Assembly (NCBI RefSeq): GCF_014698305.1
Contig: NZ_JACJST010000035.1
Coordinates: 1 to 47,055 of the forward strand
From: Anabaena lutea FACHB-196
GTDB taxonomy: Bacteria > Cyanobacteriota > Cyanobacteriia > Cyanobacteriales > Nostocaceae
Direction of reading: 5' to 3'
DNA length: 47,055 nucleotides
Shown: positions 1-7,719 of the stretch, piece after piece
How the letters are laid out: each line of letters starts with the position of its first letter
Numbering within the stretch: position 1 is the first letter of the stretch
Notes under the pieces: generated by a model
The model's input: only the letters and a program-made list of their open reading frames with translations
Databases searched by the model: none
Told to the model about the DNA's origin: nothing
Program-made: the position numbers and the translations under genes

Positions 1-105
1 TAACAATTATATGATTCGAGTTCTCAGTTCCTGTTTCATTGACTCTACATTAGATTCCTCTCATCCCTTATGTCAAGCCTAATTGAGATGCTCTTACCCT
101 GATAT

Positions 106-262
106 TTATACCCAAACTATTTGCATATTTAAAATAAACCCTGGTAAAATATCTTCACCGGATAATTCTGGAGGAAATTCTGATATTTCCACTGGTTTAC
201 CAAGACGATAAATTTGAACTTGATGCATTTTTCGATTAATTAACCAACCAGATTTAACTTCG
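106..262 (-). pseudogene. Uma2-family 3'-end fragment
   Basis: The minus strand encodes about 50 residues ending in a stop codon at 106-108. They closely match the C-terminus of the intact Uma2 gene at 1550-2128, sharing the stretches GWLINRKM, YRLGKPVEI and PGFILNMQI. By eye about nine bases in ten agree. Homology stops near 262, and no start codon or N-terminal part remains, so this is a truncated duplicate. It reads in the same direction as the intact copy and forms the left border of the toxin-like cassette. Confidence 0.85.
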
Positions 263-311
263 TAATATAGAAAAGCTGTATTAATTATTTCATCATTATT
301 ATAAATCCAAT

Positions 312-752
312 ATGGAAGAACTAAATTTAATCTCAGATGCAGCTAATATCCGAGAGATATATATTGAACAACCATTTCCAAAAAGTAACATTGCTATTGC
401 CGAGGTGCGATTAGAAGATGGTAAAGCTTTTGGAATGGGTGCAACATCTAGAGCCAAGAGTCCAGCACCTAAACCAGAACCTAAGTCAAATGGTGGACAA
501 TTTGAACCTACTGTAGATTCTCGTTTACAACGTACTACCCCTATGGATACTGATGCGGAATATAAGGTTTTGTCAGCTATTGCAGAAACTTTAGAATTTA
601 TCTACAATAAGGATAATAACCGCGTTAGAGGGCAACTGTATCTTTACACAGAAAGAAAACCCTGTGAAAGTTGTCAAAGTGTTATCAATCAGTTTGAGCA
701 AAAATTTCCTGAAATAAAAATAACTATCTCCTGGACACATCCTTATCCGTAG
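312..752 (+). CDS. Small deaminase-fold toxin-like protein
   Basis: The 146-residue protein has the layout of a bacterial polymorphic-toxin cytidine deaminase. D81-A82-E83 fits the [HCD]xE zinc/proton-shuttle motif, and after a strand region (GQLYLYTE) comes P117-C118-x2-C121, the zinc-binding PCxxC motif, then a helix and a final strand. Residues 27-45 resemble the beta-hairpin that opens XOO_2897-like toxin deaminases; that subfamily assignment is inference. An in-frame stop at 282-284 and no earlier start show the protein is standalone, with no N-terminal secretion or delivery domain. The ATG lacks a clear ribosome site. The next gene starts 9 nt downstream and may be its immunity gene. 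The nucleic-acid substrate cannot be told from sequence. Confidence 0.7.
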   Translation: MEELNLISDAANIREIYIEQPFPKSNIAIAEVRLEDGKAFGMGATSRAKSPAPKPEPKSNGGQFEPTVDSRLQRTTPMDTDAEYKVLSAIAETLEFIYNKDNNRVRGQLYLYTERKPCESCQSVINQFEQKFPEIKITISWTHPYP

Positions 753-761
753 CAATTAACT

Positions 762-1517
762 ATGACATTCATATCATGTGAAGTTGAAAAATATTCTCTC
801 ATTTTATCTCCTGAAATTCCTAATTCTTTACGTTTAGTCATAGAGAGAATTCAAGGATATTCTTATGCAGAATTATATGAAGAAAAAGATATTCAGGGAA
901 TAAGTTTAGAAGATTCTTTAATCACAGTATTTGATGCAATAGAAAAAGAGAAAAATAGTTTAGATATAAGTTATTGCTATTTCTTTATGGCTATAGTTAT
1001 GGGAATTGCTGTGCAACCAACCATTAAAACTTATTTACGTCGTGAGACAATCACTGGTAATATATTCCAGTATCTTTTTCAAAATTGGATATATCCTCAA
1101 GATAATTATCAGCCAAATTTAAACGTTTCATTTCGGGATTATCAGAATTATTGGGGACAATATCAGGCTCTGGATGAAGCTGTTGATGTTTTTGAGAATA
1201 TGCTGCAAGTGCTGGAGTCTGTTAAACCCAGAGAAGCCATATTAAATATTTTGGATGATTGCTTCCAGGGTTATGCTATTTTTCCAGGATCACAAGGTAG
1301 ACGGGAACTTTTTGATTGGTGGTTATTAGATGTTGTTCCATCTGTTTTTTGTGGACGTTTACCTAAAAATATTCATACTTTAAAGGGAGTTGATAAAATG
1401 ACTAAACATATTTCTAAAATACGAAACTATTTTTGGAAAGTAGTCGAGAATAATCAGTCTCAAGTAAATATAGATTTGGAAAAACAAAATTTATTATTGA
1501 GTTTTCTAGCTAGATAG
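762..1517 (+). CDS. Putative immunity partner of the deaminase-like toxin
   Basis: This 251-residue protein belongs to no family I recognise. It is acidic in its N-terminal half, mostly helical, rich in aromatic residues (for example QNWIYPQDNY and FDWWLLDVVPSVF), and has no signal peptide or clear membrane span. It starts 9 nt after the deaminase-like gene on the same strand, so the two are probably co-transcribed. Toxin deaminases are typically followed directly by a gene for an inhibitor protein, and that context is the only reason for the immunity call. It could instead be an unrelated cargo protein. No further same-strand gene follows: after 1517 the next gene is the convergent Uma2 gene. 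Confidence 0.45.
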   Translation: MTFISCEVEKYSLILSPEIPNSLRLVIERIQGYSYAELYEEKDIQGISLEDSLITVFDAIEKEKNSLDISYCYFFMAIVMGIAVQPTIKTYLRRETITGNIFQYLFQNWIYPQDNYQPNLNVSFRDYQNYWGQYQALDEAVDVFENMLQVLESVKPREAILNILDDCFQGYAIFPGSQGRRELFDWWLLDVVPSVFCGRLPKNIHTLKGVDKMTKHISKIRNYFWKVVENNQSQVNIDLEKQNLLLSFLAR

Positions 1518-1549
1518 TTTTAGTTAATTTCTAAAAGAAAAAGTAATAT

Positions 1550-2128
1550 CTATCCCCAAATAATTTGCATATTTAAAATAAACCCTGGTAAAACATCTTC
1601 CCCGGATAATTCTTGGGGAAAGTCTAATATTTCCACTGGTTTACCAAGACGATAAATTTCAACTTGACACATTTTACGATTAATTAACCAACCTAATTTA
1701 ACTCCGTTATTTATATATTCTTGCATTTTGGTTTGCGTTTCCTGCAAACTATCGCTAGGTGACATTAATTCTAAAACAAAATCTGGGGCAATTGGTGAAA
1801 ACTTTTCCTGTTCTTCTGGTGTAAGTGCATCCCATCTTTCTTTTTTTATCCAAGCAACATCAGGAGAACGATTTGCACCATTGGGAAGTTTAAAACAAGT
1901 GGAAGAATCGAAACAAACACCTAATTTAGTTTGACGATTCCAAAACACAAAATCTGCTGCAACTTCCACATTACGTTTTCCTGTTCCTCCTCCTGTTGGT
2001 GACATGATCAATATTTCTCCTTTTGCATTACGTTCAAATTTTACTTCAGGATTTTCCTGACAGAGTTGATAAAATTGGTTGTCGCTAAGTTGGATAATAG
2101 GGTTTAAGTTGATGGTGATAGCTGTCAT
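1550..2128 (-). CDS. Uma2-family (DUF820) restriction-endonuclease-like protein
   Basis: The 192-residue protein has the full Uma2 layout: an N-terminal segment with MSPTGGGTGKRN, a strand with RSPDVAWI, FVLELMSPSD carrying the acidic residues of the PD-(D/E)xK-like fold, and a C-terminal GWLINRK...GEDVLPGF segment. Uma2 proteins are greatly expanded in cyanobacteria and often transposon-associated; their function is not settled. I chose the ATG at 2126-2128 rather than one nine codons earlier because AAGGAG lies 8 nt upstream of it. Its 3' end is duplicated as a fragment at 106-262. Confidence 0.9.
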   Translation of the reverse strand: MTAITINLNPIIQLSDNQFYQLCQENPEVKFERNAKGEILIMSPTGGGTGKRNVEVAADFVFWNRQTKLGVCFDSSTCFKLPNGANRSPDVAWIKKERWDALTPEEQEKFSPIAPDFVLELMSPSDSLQETQTKMQEYINNGVKLGWLINRKMCQVEIYRLGKPVEILDFPQELSGEDVLPGFILNMQIIWG

Positions 2129-2209
2129 GATGAATCTCCTTGAGGATGATATCAACCTTAACTAAATTATAAAGTAAGTCGCAATTTTTGTCATCACATA
2201 TTAAGTTAA

Positions 2210-2821
2210 TTAGATAATCCCAATTTGATTTTTAATATAGCCAAATCCAGCATCAAAATTAAATAATATTCGGCAACTATATCTATCTAAAGCTTCTTGA
2301 ATATCTGGATTATCGAAATCTTTAGAGTTTCTATTAATAAAGCAACGTTGTCGTTCACTTGACTTATTCAAATGTTCAATAACCGAAGCGTAAACAATAG
2401 CATCTTGGGGTGTAAATTCAAGCTCGGACTGATATCCTATAGCTGCGGTTAGTATCTCCACTGTTAAAGGGATGACTTTGCTAACCACTAATAATTTCTC
2501 TACAACTATTTGGAATCTTTGCTTTTCTTCTTTGCCACTATTTACCAAAAACTCAGTAATCTCTTGATAAGTATGCACCTGCTGTTGGTAAGGTAGAGAA
2601 CGTCCAAGCTGAGAAAGCTCTCTATGCAAATCTTGTGATAAATTCCGGCGGTTTTTTTCCCTACGAATCAGCGTTTCATAAGGTTCTGTAAGACTAAATG
2701 CGGGTAAAATCAAATTTATTCGTCCTGCTTCTGCCAAGTCTAGCAGTTTTTGACAACTTTCCTGTTGCTCCTGAAGCAGCGCTAGTTCTAAGACAAAATT
2801 AGTTTCTACATAAACATTCAT
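2210..2821 (-). CDS. PIN-domain-like protein
   Basis: The protein has 203 residues. It opens with MNVYVETNFVLELAL, the first strand of a PIN-type nuclease fold, although the usual first Asp is Glu (ETN instead of DTN). The middle is helical and charged. TPQDAIVYASVIEHL carries the later conserved acidic position, and CFINRNSKDFDNPDI is the last PIN strand with its N-x-DF motif. PIN proteins are metal-dependent RNases, many of them toxins in VapBC pairs; no small antitoxin is encoded next to it. It lies 5 nt downstream of a nuclease-like gene on the same strand, so the two probably form one transcript. RNase activity is inferred. Confidence 0.7.
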   Translation of the reverse strand: MNVYVETNFVLELALLQEQQESCQKLLDLAEAGRINLILPAFSLTEPYETLIRREKNRRNLSQDLHRELSQLGRSLPYQQQVHTYQEITEFLVNSGKEEKQRFQIVVEKLLVVSKVIPLTVEILTAAIGYQSELEFTPQDAIVYASVIEHLNKSSERQRCFINRNSKDFDNPDIQEALDRYSCRILFNFDAGFGYIKNQIGII

Positions 2822-2826
2822 TGTAA

Positions 2827-3279
2827 TTAAACCAGTTCCTCCAATTTTAGGTGTCCGTGGTGAATAGCATCAAATAGACCTGAACTCACTAACCAATCCA
2901 TATTTGGAGGGAGTAAATCAACAGATGGTATTGTTAATATTTGATGAAGCCAAGCAGAAACTATCAACTCAAAACCTTCACTACTAATTTCATAATTTGG
3001 AATATATGCTTTAGGGTAATAAGGCTTAAGAAAAGGTTCAGGGTTAATTTCATAATCTGGCTCTATCAAATCAGTAGATAAGCCTATGTTTTTCCACAAA
3101 TAAAATTTATCTGGAAGTGCTAATAGAAAAAAAGGTGCTTCTGGAAGTAAACCATGAGCATACATATTGCGTCGCATTTTAGCAGCCCAAATTTTAGATG
3201 CACCACGTTTACGTTTAACTTCCACTAAAAGCTGTAAATGTCTATCTTTTCCGTGTACTGCCATATCAGCATAATACAT
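2827..3279 (-). CDS. Small PD-(D/E)xK-like protein
   Basis: The protein has 150 residues. Residues 1-35 contain D...LLVEVKRKRGASKIWAAKM, an acidic-x-Lys signature with a following basic helix that resembles the core of PD-(D/E)xK nucleases. The rest (FFLLALPDKFYLWK and a C-terminal helical part) fits the middle and end of the same fold found in many small cyanobacterial proteins. The ATG at 3279 is preceded by a purine-rich GAGGTGAT. The PIN-like gene follows after 5 nt, and this pairing recurs in my memory of cyanobacterial genomes. Function is unknown: nuclease, or a degenerate DNA-binding relative. Confidence 0.55.
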   Translation of the reverse strand: MYYADMAVHGKDRHLQLLVEVKRKRGASKIWAAKMRRNMYAHGLLPEAPFFLLALPDKFYLWKNIGLSTDLIEPDYEINPEPFLKPYYPKAYIPNYEISSEGFELIVSAWLHQILTIPSVDLLPPNMDWLVSSGLFDAIHHGHLKLEELV

Positions 3280-3324
3280 CTATATCACCTCATAACTAAG
3301 GAATGACTAACCTATTCTGAAATT

Positions 3325-4371
3325 TCATTTTAACGCTTCCTTTAACAACTCCCGATGCAAAAAAGCGCCATTTATCAAAGATTGAATTTTCTCGGATGAC
3401 AAAGAGTCACCCTGATGATAATAATCAATCCAAGTTTTACTAATTAAATTTACATCATCTGGTAAATCTTTTAAATCCCATCCAGGTATTTCTAAATCTT
3501 CCATTAAGCGATTTACTTTTGGGTCATAACTCAATGCAAAACAACGAGAACCTTCACTCGCTGCCATAATTAAACTATGTAGACGCATTCCTATGGACAT
3601 TTCTACACCGCGAAACACGCCTTTTAAAATTTGTGGATCTTCCAAACAAATAATTTTACTAACGTCTTGTAATTGAGTTTGAATTTTTTCAGCAATTCCT
3701 AAATCTTCGCTTTTTTGAAATGGCAATAATAAAATAAAAGCTTGAGTAGATTTTTGCAAATTAACTATAGCTTGAGTTAAATTTGCTAACCGAGTTTCTG
3801 TAAGTTGAGGATGATTTCTTAAAGTAACTGCAATTCTGGGTTTTGGTAAATCGGCTAATTCCGGTACTGGCTTCGACTCTAACGCCCAAACCGGGTCAGG
3901 TGCAAGGATATGGGGTATACTCCAATCTGATAATAAACTAGAACTAGAGCGATCGCGCACACTCACTTTCGTACAACCTGCAAAATTGCTCTTGGCTAAA
4001 AATCGAGTTTGGGGACGCAACAGAGGACCTATACCCTGTCCCCAAGCCACAGTTTTCAAATTCATAACTTGAGCTAAAGCCATCAATCCGCCATAATAAA
4101 AAGGGCTAATAATGCTAGTCACATCTTGAATTAAACTCCCACCACCCCAAATAAAAGCATCACAAGAACGCAAAGCCTTGATTACCTGTAAAAACGCCAT
4201 GCGGTTGTAACATTCCACACCATAACGCCGATGAGTTTCTTCAGGATTTCCAGAAAGCACCACAGGAGTGACATCAGATGGTAGCATTTGCAGAAGTGTA
4301 GCTAACAAAGCTTCATCACCACCATTACCCTTACCGTAATACCCAGACAATAAAACTCGCATTTTCCCCAT
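3325..4371 (-). CDS. csaB: CsaB-like polysaccharide pyruvyl transferase
   Basis: The 348-residue protein starts MRVLLSGYYGKGNGGDEALL, the hallmark N-terminus of the CsaB family. That family adds pyruvate ketals to cell-wall polysaccharide, in other bacteria the anchor for SLH-domain proteins. Other family features visible are WGGGSLIQD near residue 75, the GQGIGPL motif near 115, RDRSS near 140, and a C-terminal GMRLHSLIMAA with the conserved His. An SLH-domain porin is encoded at 13.3 kb, which fits a role in SLH anchoring, but that link is inference. A second ATG three codons in (4362) is the equally likely true start. Confidence 0.88.
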   Translation of the reverse strand: MGKMRVLLSGYYGKGNGGDEALLATLLQMLPSDVTPVVLSGNPEETHRRYGVECYNRMAFLQVIKALRSCDAFIWGGGSLIQDVTSIISPFYYGGLMALAQVMNLKTVAWGQGIGPLLRPQTRFLAKSNFAGCTKVSVRDRSSSSLLSDWSIPHILAPDPVWALESKPVPELADLPKPRIAVTLRNHPQLTETRLANLTQAIVNLQKSTQAFILLLPFQKSEDLGIAEKIQTQLQDVSKIICLEDPQILKGVFRGVEMSIGMRLHSLIMAASEGSRCFALSYDPKVNRLMEDLEIPGWDLKDLPDDVNLISKTWIDYYHQGDSLSSEKIQSLINGAFLHRELLKEALK

Positions 4372-4463
4372 TTTGAATTTTAGATTTTAAATTTTAGATT
4401 TTGGATTACCAATGTTTTTAAACTAGTTATCTACCACTAACAACCGACAACTGACTATTAATT

Positions 4464-4799
4464 ATGCACGCACTTTCGATTCCTACCTGGATAATTCATA
4501 TTTCTAGCGTCATTGAGTGGATAGCCGCAATTTGGCTAATTTGGATATATGGCGAACTGACAAAAAATCGTAGTTGGTGGGGATTATCTTTTGGTATGTT
4601 ACCAGCTTTAATTAGTGCAATGTGTGCTTGCACTTGGCATTATTTCGACAATTCTGAATCTCTAGAATGGTTAGTCACACTGCAAGCTACCATGACATTA
4701 GTTGGTAATTTTACCTTGTGGGCAGCAGCTTATCTAATTTGGCGTTCCACCAAGTCTGCAAACTCAATTGAAGCACAATCTATCAAATCAGAACAATGA
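4464..4799 (+). CDS. DUF2499 membrane protein
   Basis: This 111-residue protein has three hydrophobic helices (residues about 8-28, 38-58 and 71-93) and the WHYFDN motif after the second. It matches the DUF2499 family, conserved in cyanobacteria and chloroplast-containing plants. Its stop overlaps the start of the DUF3593 gene by 4 nt (ATGA), so the two are translationally coupled. The pairing is typical in cyanobacteria and suggests one thylakoid or plasma-membrane complex of unknown function. Confidence 0.85.
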   Translation: MHALSIPTWIIHISSVIEWIAAIWLIWIYGELTKNRSWWGLSFGMLPALISAMCACTWHYFDNSESLEWLVTLQATMTLVGNFTLWAAAYLIWRSTKSANSIEAQSIKSEQ

Positions 4800-5089
4800 T
4801 ATCAAAAGAAACCCTCTTTGCCCTCTCTCTCTTTCCCTATTTGGGTTTCTTGTGGTTTATCAGCCGCAGTTCACAAATGCCACGTCTAGCCCTATATGGA
4901 TTTTACGGCACATTGGTATTTGTCGCTGTCACCATTCCCGCCGGCATTTACGCCAAAGTTCATTATGGAGAACAGTTAGCTAATATAGACTGGTTACATG
5001 GTAGCGCAGAAGTCTTTTTAACTCTTTCTAACATCTTACTAGTCTTAGGTTTTCGCCAAGCCGTACAAGAATTAAAAAGCAAACATTAA
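4796..5089 (+). CDS. DUF3593 membrane protein
   Basis: A 97-residue protein with hydrophobic stretches at about 5-22, 30-50 and 70-88. HGSAEVFLTLSNILL and PYLGFLWF match the DUF3593 family, also shared by cyanobacteria and plants. It overlaps the DUF2499 gene by 4 nt. No biochemical role is established that I know of. Confidence 0.85.
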   Translation: MISKETLFALSLFPYLGFLWFISRSSQMPRLALYGFYGTLVFVAVTIPAGIYAKVHYGEQLANIDWLHGSAEVFLTLSNILLVLGFRQAVQELKSKH

Positions 5090-5104
5090 GTACAGAAAAA
5101 CTCT

Positions 5105-5145
5105 GTCTTTCTCCTTTGCGCCTCTGCGCCTCTGCGTGAGAAAAA
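5105..5145. repeat. Dispersed intergenic repeat (CTGCGCCTCTGCG type)
   Basis: The stretch TTTGCGCCTCTGCGCCTCTG contains an imperfect tandem of about 9 bases. A related copy (CCGCGCCTCCGCGTCTCTGC) lies at about 32914-32940. Such short GC-richer repeats are common in intergenic DNA of filamentous cyanobacteria. Confidence 0.6.
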
Positions 5146-5171
5146 AATTATTGTTTATCAGGAAAAAATAA

Positions 5172-5945
5172 ATGGAAGTCATACCAGCAATTGATTTACT
5201 AGAAGGTCGCTGTGTGCGACTATATAAAGGAGACTACGAGCGATCGCAAGTATTTAGCGAAAATCCCGTTGAAGTTGCGAAAATGTGGGCAGACCAAGGC
5301 GCAACCAGATTACATTTAGTTGATTTAGATGGCGCAAAAGCTGGTAAAGTCGTCAACCTAGCCGCAATTGAAGCCATTAGAAATAATCTTGACATACCCA
5401 TTGAAGTTGGTGGAGGTTTGCGCGATCGCTCCAGTGTGCAACAATTATTTAATCTGGGTGTAAATTGGGCAATTCTCGGAACTGTCGCAGTCGAACAACC
5501 GCAGCTAGTCCAAGAACTTTGTCAAGAATTTCCCGAACAAATTATCATTGGTATAGATGCCCGTAACGGCTTAGTTGCAACTCGTGGTTGGTTAGAAACC
5601 TCAGCAGTATTAGCCACCCAACTAGCCACACAAATGCAAGAATTAGGTGCAGCAGCCATAATTTACACCGATATTAACCGTGACGGGACGTTAGAGGGGC
5701 CAAATTTAGACGCATTACGAGAACTCGCAGCGGCAATTTCCATACCCGTAATTGCTTCTGGTGGTGTGAGTTCCGTCACCGATTTGTTAAGTTTATTAGC
5801 TTTAGAACCCCAAGGTGTAACAGGTGTGATAGTGGGGAAAGCCTTGTATACCGGCGATATTATTCTCCAAGAAGGATTAAAAGCTATTGGACCAGGAAGA
5901 CTTCAAGATATTCCTCCCAATTTCGACTTTTCTAACTTCGCTTAA
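5172..5945 (+). CDS. hisA: Phosphoribosylformimino-5-aminoimidazole carboxamide ribotide isomerase
   Basis: HisA catalyses the Amadori rearrangement of ProFAR to PRFAR, step four of histidine biosynthesis, in the cytoplasm. The 257 residues form a (beta/alpha)8 barrel. Asp8 in [12 protein letters not shown] is the catalytic base. GGGLRD near residue 80 and [11 protein letters not shown] near 165 are the phosphate-binding half-barrel motifs, and IGIDARNG near 128 carries the second catalytic Asp. VIASGGVSS and GVIVGKALY close the second phosphate site. It is monocistronic here, as his genes usually are scattered in cyanobacteria. Confidence 0.97.
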   Translation: MEVIPAIDLLEGRCVRLYKGDYERSQVFSENPVEVAKMWADQGATRLHLVDLDGAKAGKVVNLAAIEAIRNNLDIPIEVGGGLRDRSSVQQLFNLGVNWAILGTVAVEQPQLVQELCQEFPEQIIIGIDARNGLVATRGWLETSAVLATQLATQMQELGAAAIIYTDINRDGTLEGPNLDALRELAAAISIPVIASGGVSSVTDLLSLLALEPQGVTGVIVGKALYTGDIILQEGLKAIGPGRLQDIPPNFDFSNFA

Positions 5946-6035
5946 TAAGTCTCTCCCTAAAGCTGCACCAATTTCTGGAATCATTGAAATTCTTGGTGTA
6001 GCTAAAATCATCACCGATTATACAGTTAACTTTTT

Positions 6036-6152
6036 ATGTCTGATAAAAACGGCAATTCTAACCAAAATTCCAACCAAAACCAGACAAACAAAAACACAAA
6101 AAATAAAAGAAAACAACCACCTCCAGGATTAGGAAAACCAAAAACAGAATAA
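6036..6152 (+). CDS. Tiny Asn/Gln/Lys-rich ORF
   Basis: ATG at 6036 opens a 38-residue frame, too short for most gene callers. The product is very polar: residues 5-26 are almost all N, Q, K, T and S, followed by RKQPPPGLGKP. The well-defined basic PPPGLGKP tail argues for a real peptide, but there is no obvious ribosome site and no partner. Low-complexity A-rich DNA could give such a frame by chance. Confidence 0.3.
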   Translation: MSDKNGNSNQNSNQNQTNKNTKNKRKQPPPGLGKPKTE

Positions 6153-6170
6153 TTGCACAATTCAGAAGTT

Positions 6171-6204
6171 CGTAGGGGTAAAGCGCAGTGCTAAACCCCT
6201 TTTT
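6171..6204. repeat. Dispersed repeat GTAGGGGTAAAGCGC
   Basis: The core GTAGGGGTAAAGCGCAGTGC is repeated at 21197-21216 and, inverted, with one base changed, at 8806-8825. It sits directly before the MITE at 6208-6423. Confidence 0.7.
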
Positions 6205-6207
6205 TAA

Positions 6208-6423
<216 letters not shown>

Positions 6424-6429
6424 ATTAAG

Positions 6430-7521
6430 TTATTTATTTTTAACTTGACTTTTTGCTTGTTCTAAAGCTATTTCTTTAATAGCCTGATAGGAATTTACAT
6501 TTGCAGTTCCTTCAATTGCTTTAACTGCTAAATCCTGAACTTGTTTGAGTGCAGATTCCAGTTGTCTAGAAAGGTTCTCAAGTCGCGTTTGCTGATTAGT
6601 AATTGTCAGTTCTAGAGATTGCAATCTTTGTTCATAAAACCGCTTTTGTCCTTCCACTTCTTTTCCATATAAATCTGCTTTCACTTTAGCCTGATAACCA
6701 GCAATACCTTTACCTTCTTCTGTAGCTTTTTTAATCGCAGCTTCTTTTTCTTTCGGGAACACCTCTACCTTAGTTTTCAACTCCTCAAATTGTTTTTCTC
6801 GTTCAGAAATTGCTTTTTCCCGTTCAGCCCACTGTTTATCTGTTTCTTGTTGCAGTTCTTCTAGTTGTTTAGATAAAATTTTCTGTTGTTGTTCATATTC
6901 ATCATTTCCTAGTTTACGCTGAAGTTCTAAATTATATTTATACTCGGCTGCGTCCCTTTGTCTAGTTCTGTTAAGATTTTCATTGCGTTCTTTAATTATC
7001 CGTTGATGTTCTTCCTGTTCTTTTGTCCAAGTATTTTTAAGTTCTAATATTTCTTGAGATAAGACTTCATAGCGTTGACTATACTCTTCATGATAAGCCT
7101 TTTCATTATTATCATAAGATGCAATAAGAGTATCTAAAATATTTTCAGATACCTCTAAGTTATGCAGTTGGGCTAATTGTTGAATTTCATTTTCTACAGA
7201 TTCACCAATTTCTGCTAACTTGGAAGCTTTCGTACTTAGCTGTTCTGACAATTCATTTGCAGCACTACCAAAACCTAGCTGGATTTTGGATAAGCTTTCA
7301 ATAGTATTATTCATCTTTTGTTGAATGCTAGTAGTTGGAGTCATAGCGATTTTAAGTTCTGTTTTGGCTTCTGCTTTGGGTTTTTCTTGAGAAACAGATT
7401 GAGTTACCTTTTGCGCTTGTTCAAGTTGAGATTTTAGGGCTGCTTGTTCTTTTGCTAATTCTTCATAAGCCTGAAGAATTTCCGCTTTCGTATTTTTATC
7501 GTTCGGTTTTTTAGTTACCAT
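6430..7521 (-). CDS. Coiled-coil protein, paralogue of the next gene
   Basis: The 363-residue protein is a long heptad-rich coiled coil (residues about 10-340), full of E, K, Q and L, with no signal peptide or membrane span. A shared central segment (NLELQRKLGNDEYEQQQK, then KQWAEREKAISER) and C-terminal QLESALKQVQDLAVKAIEG are nearly matched in the protein of 7720-8703, so the two are paralogues from a tandem duplication. I chose ATG 7521 over one seven codons upstream because AGGA lies 9 nt before it. The function is unknown; cytoskeletal or scaffold roles are known for some cyanobacterial coiled-coil proteins. Confidence 0.75.
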   Translation of the reverse strand: MVTKKPNDKNTKAEILQAYEELAKEQAALKSQLEQAQKVTQSVSQEKPKAEAKTELKIAMTPTTSIQQKMNNTIESLSKIQLGFGSAANELSEQLSTKASKLAEIGESVENEIQQLAQLHNLEVSENILDTLIASYDNNEKAYHEEYSQRYEVLSQEILELKNTWTKEQEEHQRIIKERNENLNRTRQRDAAEYKYNLELQRKLGNDEYEQQQKILSKQLEELQQETDKQWAEREKAISEREKQFEELKTKVEVFPKEKEAAIKKATEEGKGIAGYQAKVKADLYGKEVEGQKRFYEQRLQSLELTITNQQTRLENLSRQLESALKQVQDLAVKAIEGTANVNSYQAIKEIALEQAKSQVKNK

Positions 7522-7629
7522 GAGAAATTTCCTAAAATTCAAAATTCATCTATTTCAAAAAAGAATTAAATCTCTTTCACAGACTTAATTTATATCTCTG
7601 CAACTTTTATTCACACTTTATTATTACTT

Positions 7630-7692
7630 ACGCAAGATGTAACTGAAAACCTGATTCTTGCGTAGTAGTGGTAATTCATGAATTACCACTAC
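7630..7692. repeat. Double hairpin between coiled-coil paralogues
   Basis: ACGCAAGA (7630-7637) pairs with TCTTGCGT at 7656-7663, and immediately afterwards 7665-7692 is a perfect 28-bp palindrome built on GTAGTGGTAATTCA and its complement. No T-tract follows on either strand. It could be an intergenic repeat, or a structure that limits readthrough from the upstream paralogue. Confidence 0.75.
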
Positions 7693-7719
7693 GTTCATTC
7701 GGTTTTGCGTCAGTCCTGT

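Noticed and set aside
5887-6132. Open frame of 81 codons at the hisA end
   Set aside because: It overlaps the hisA 3' end in another frame and continues into A-rich intergenic DNA; no protein-like motif or ribosome site.
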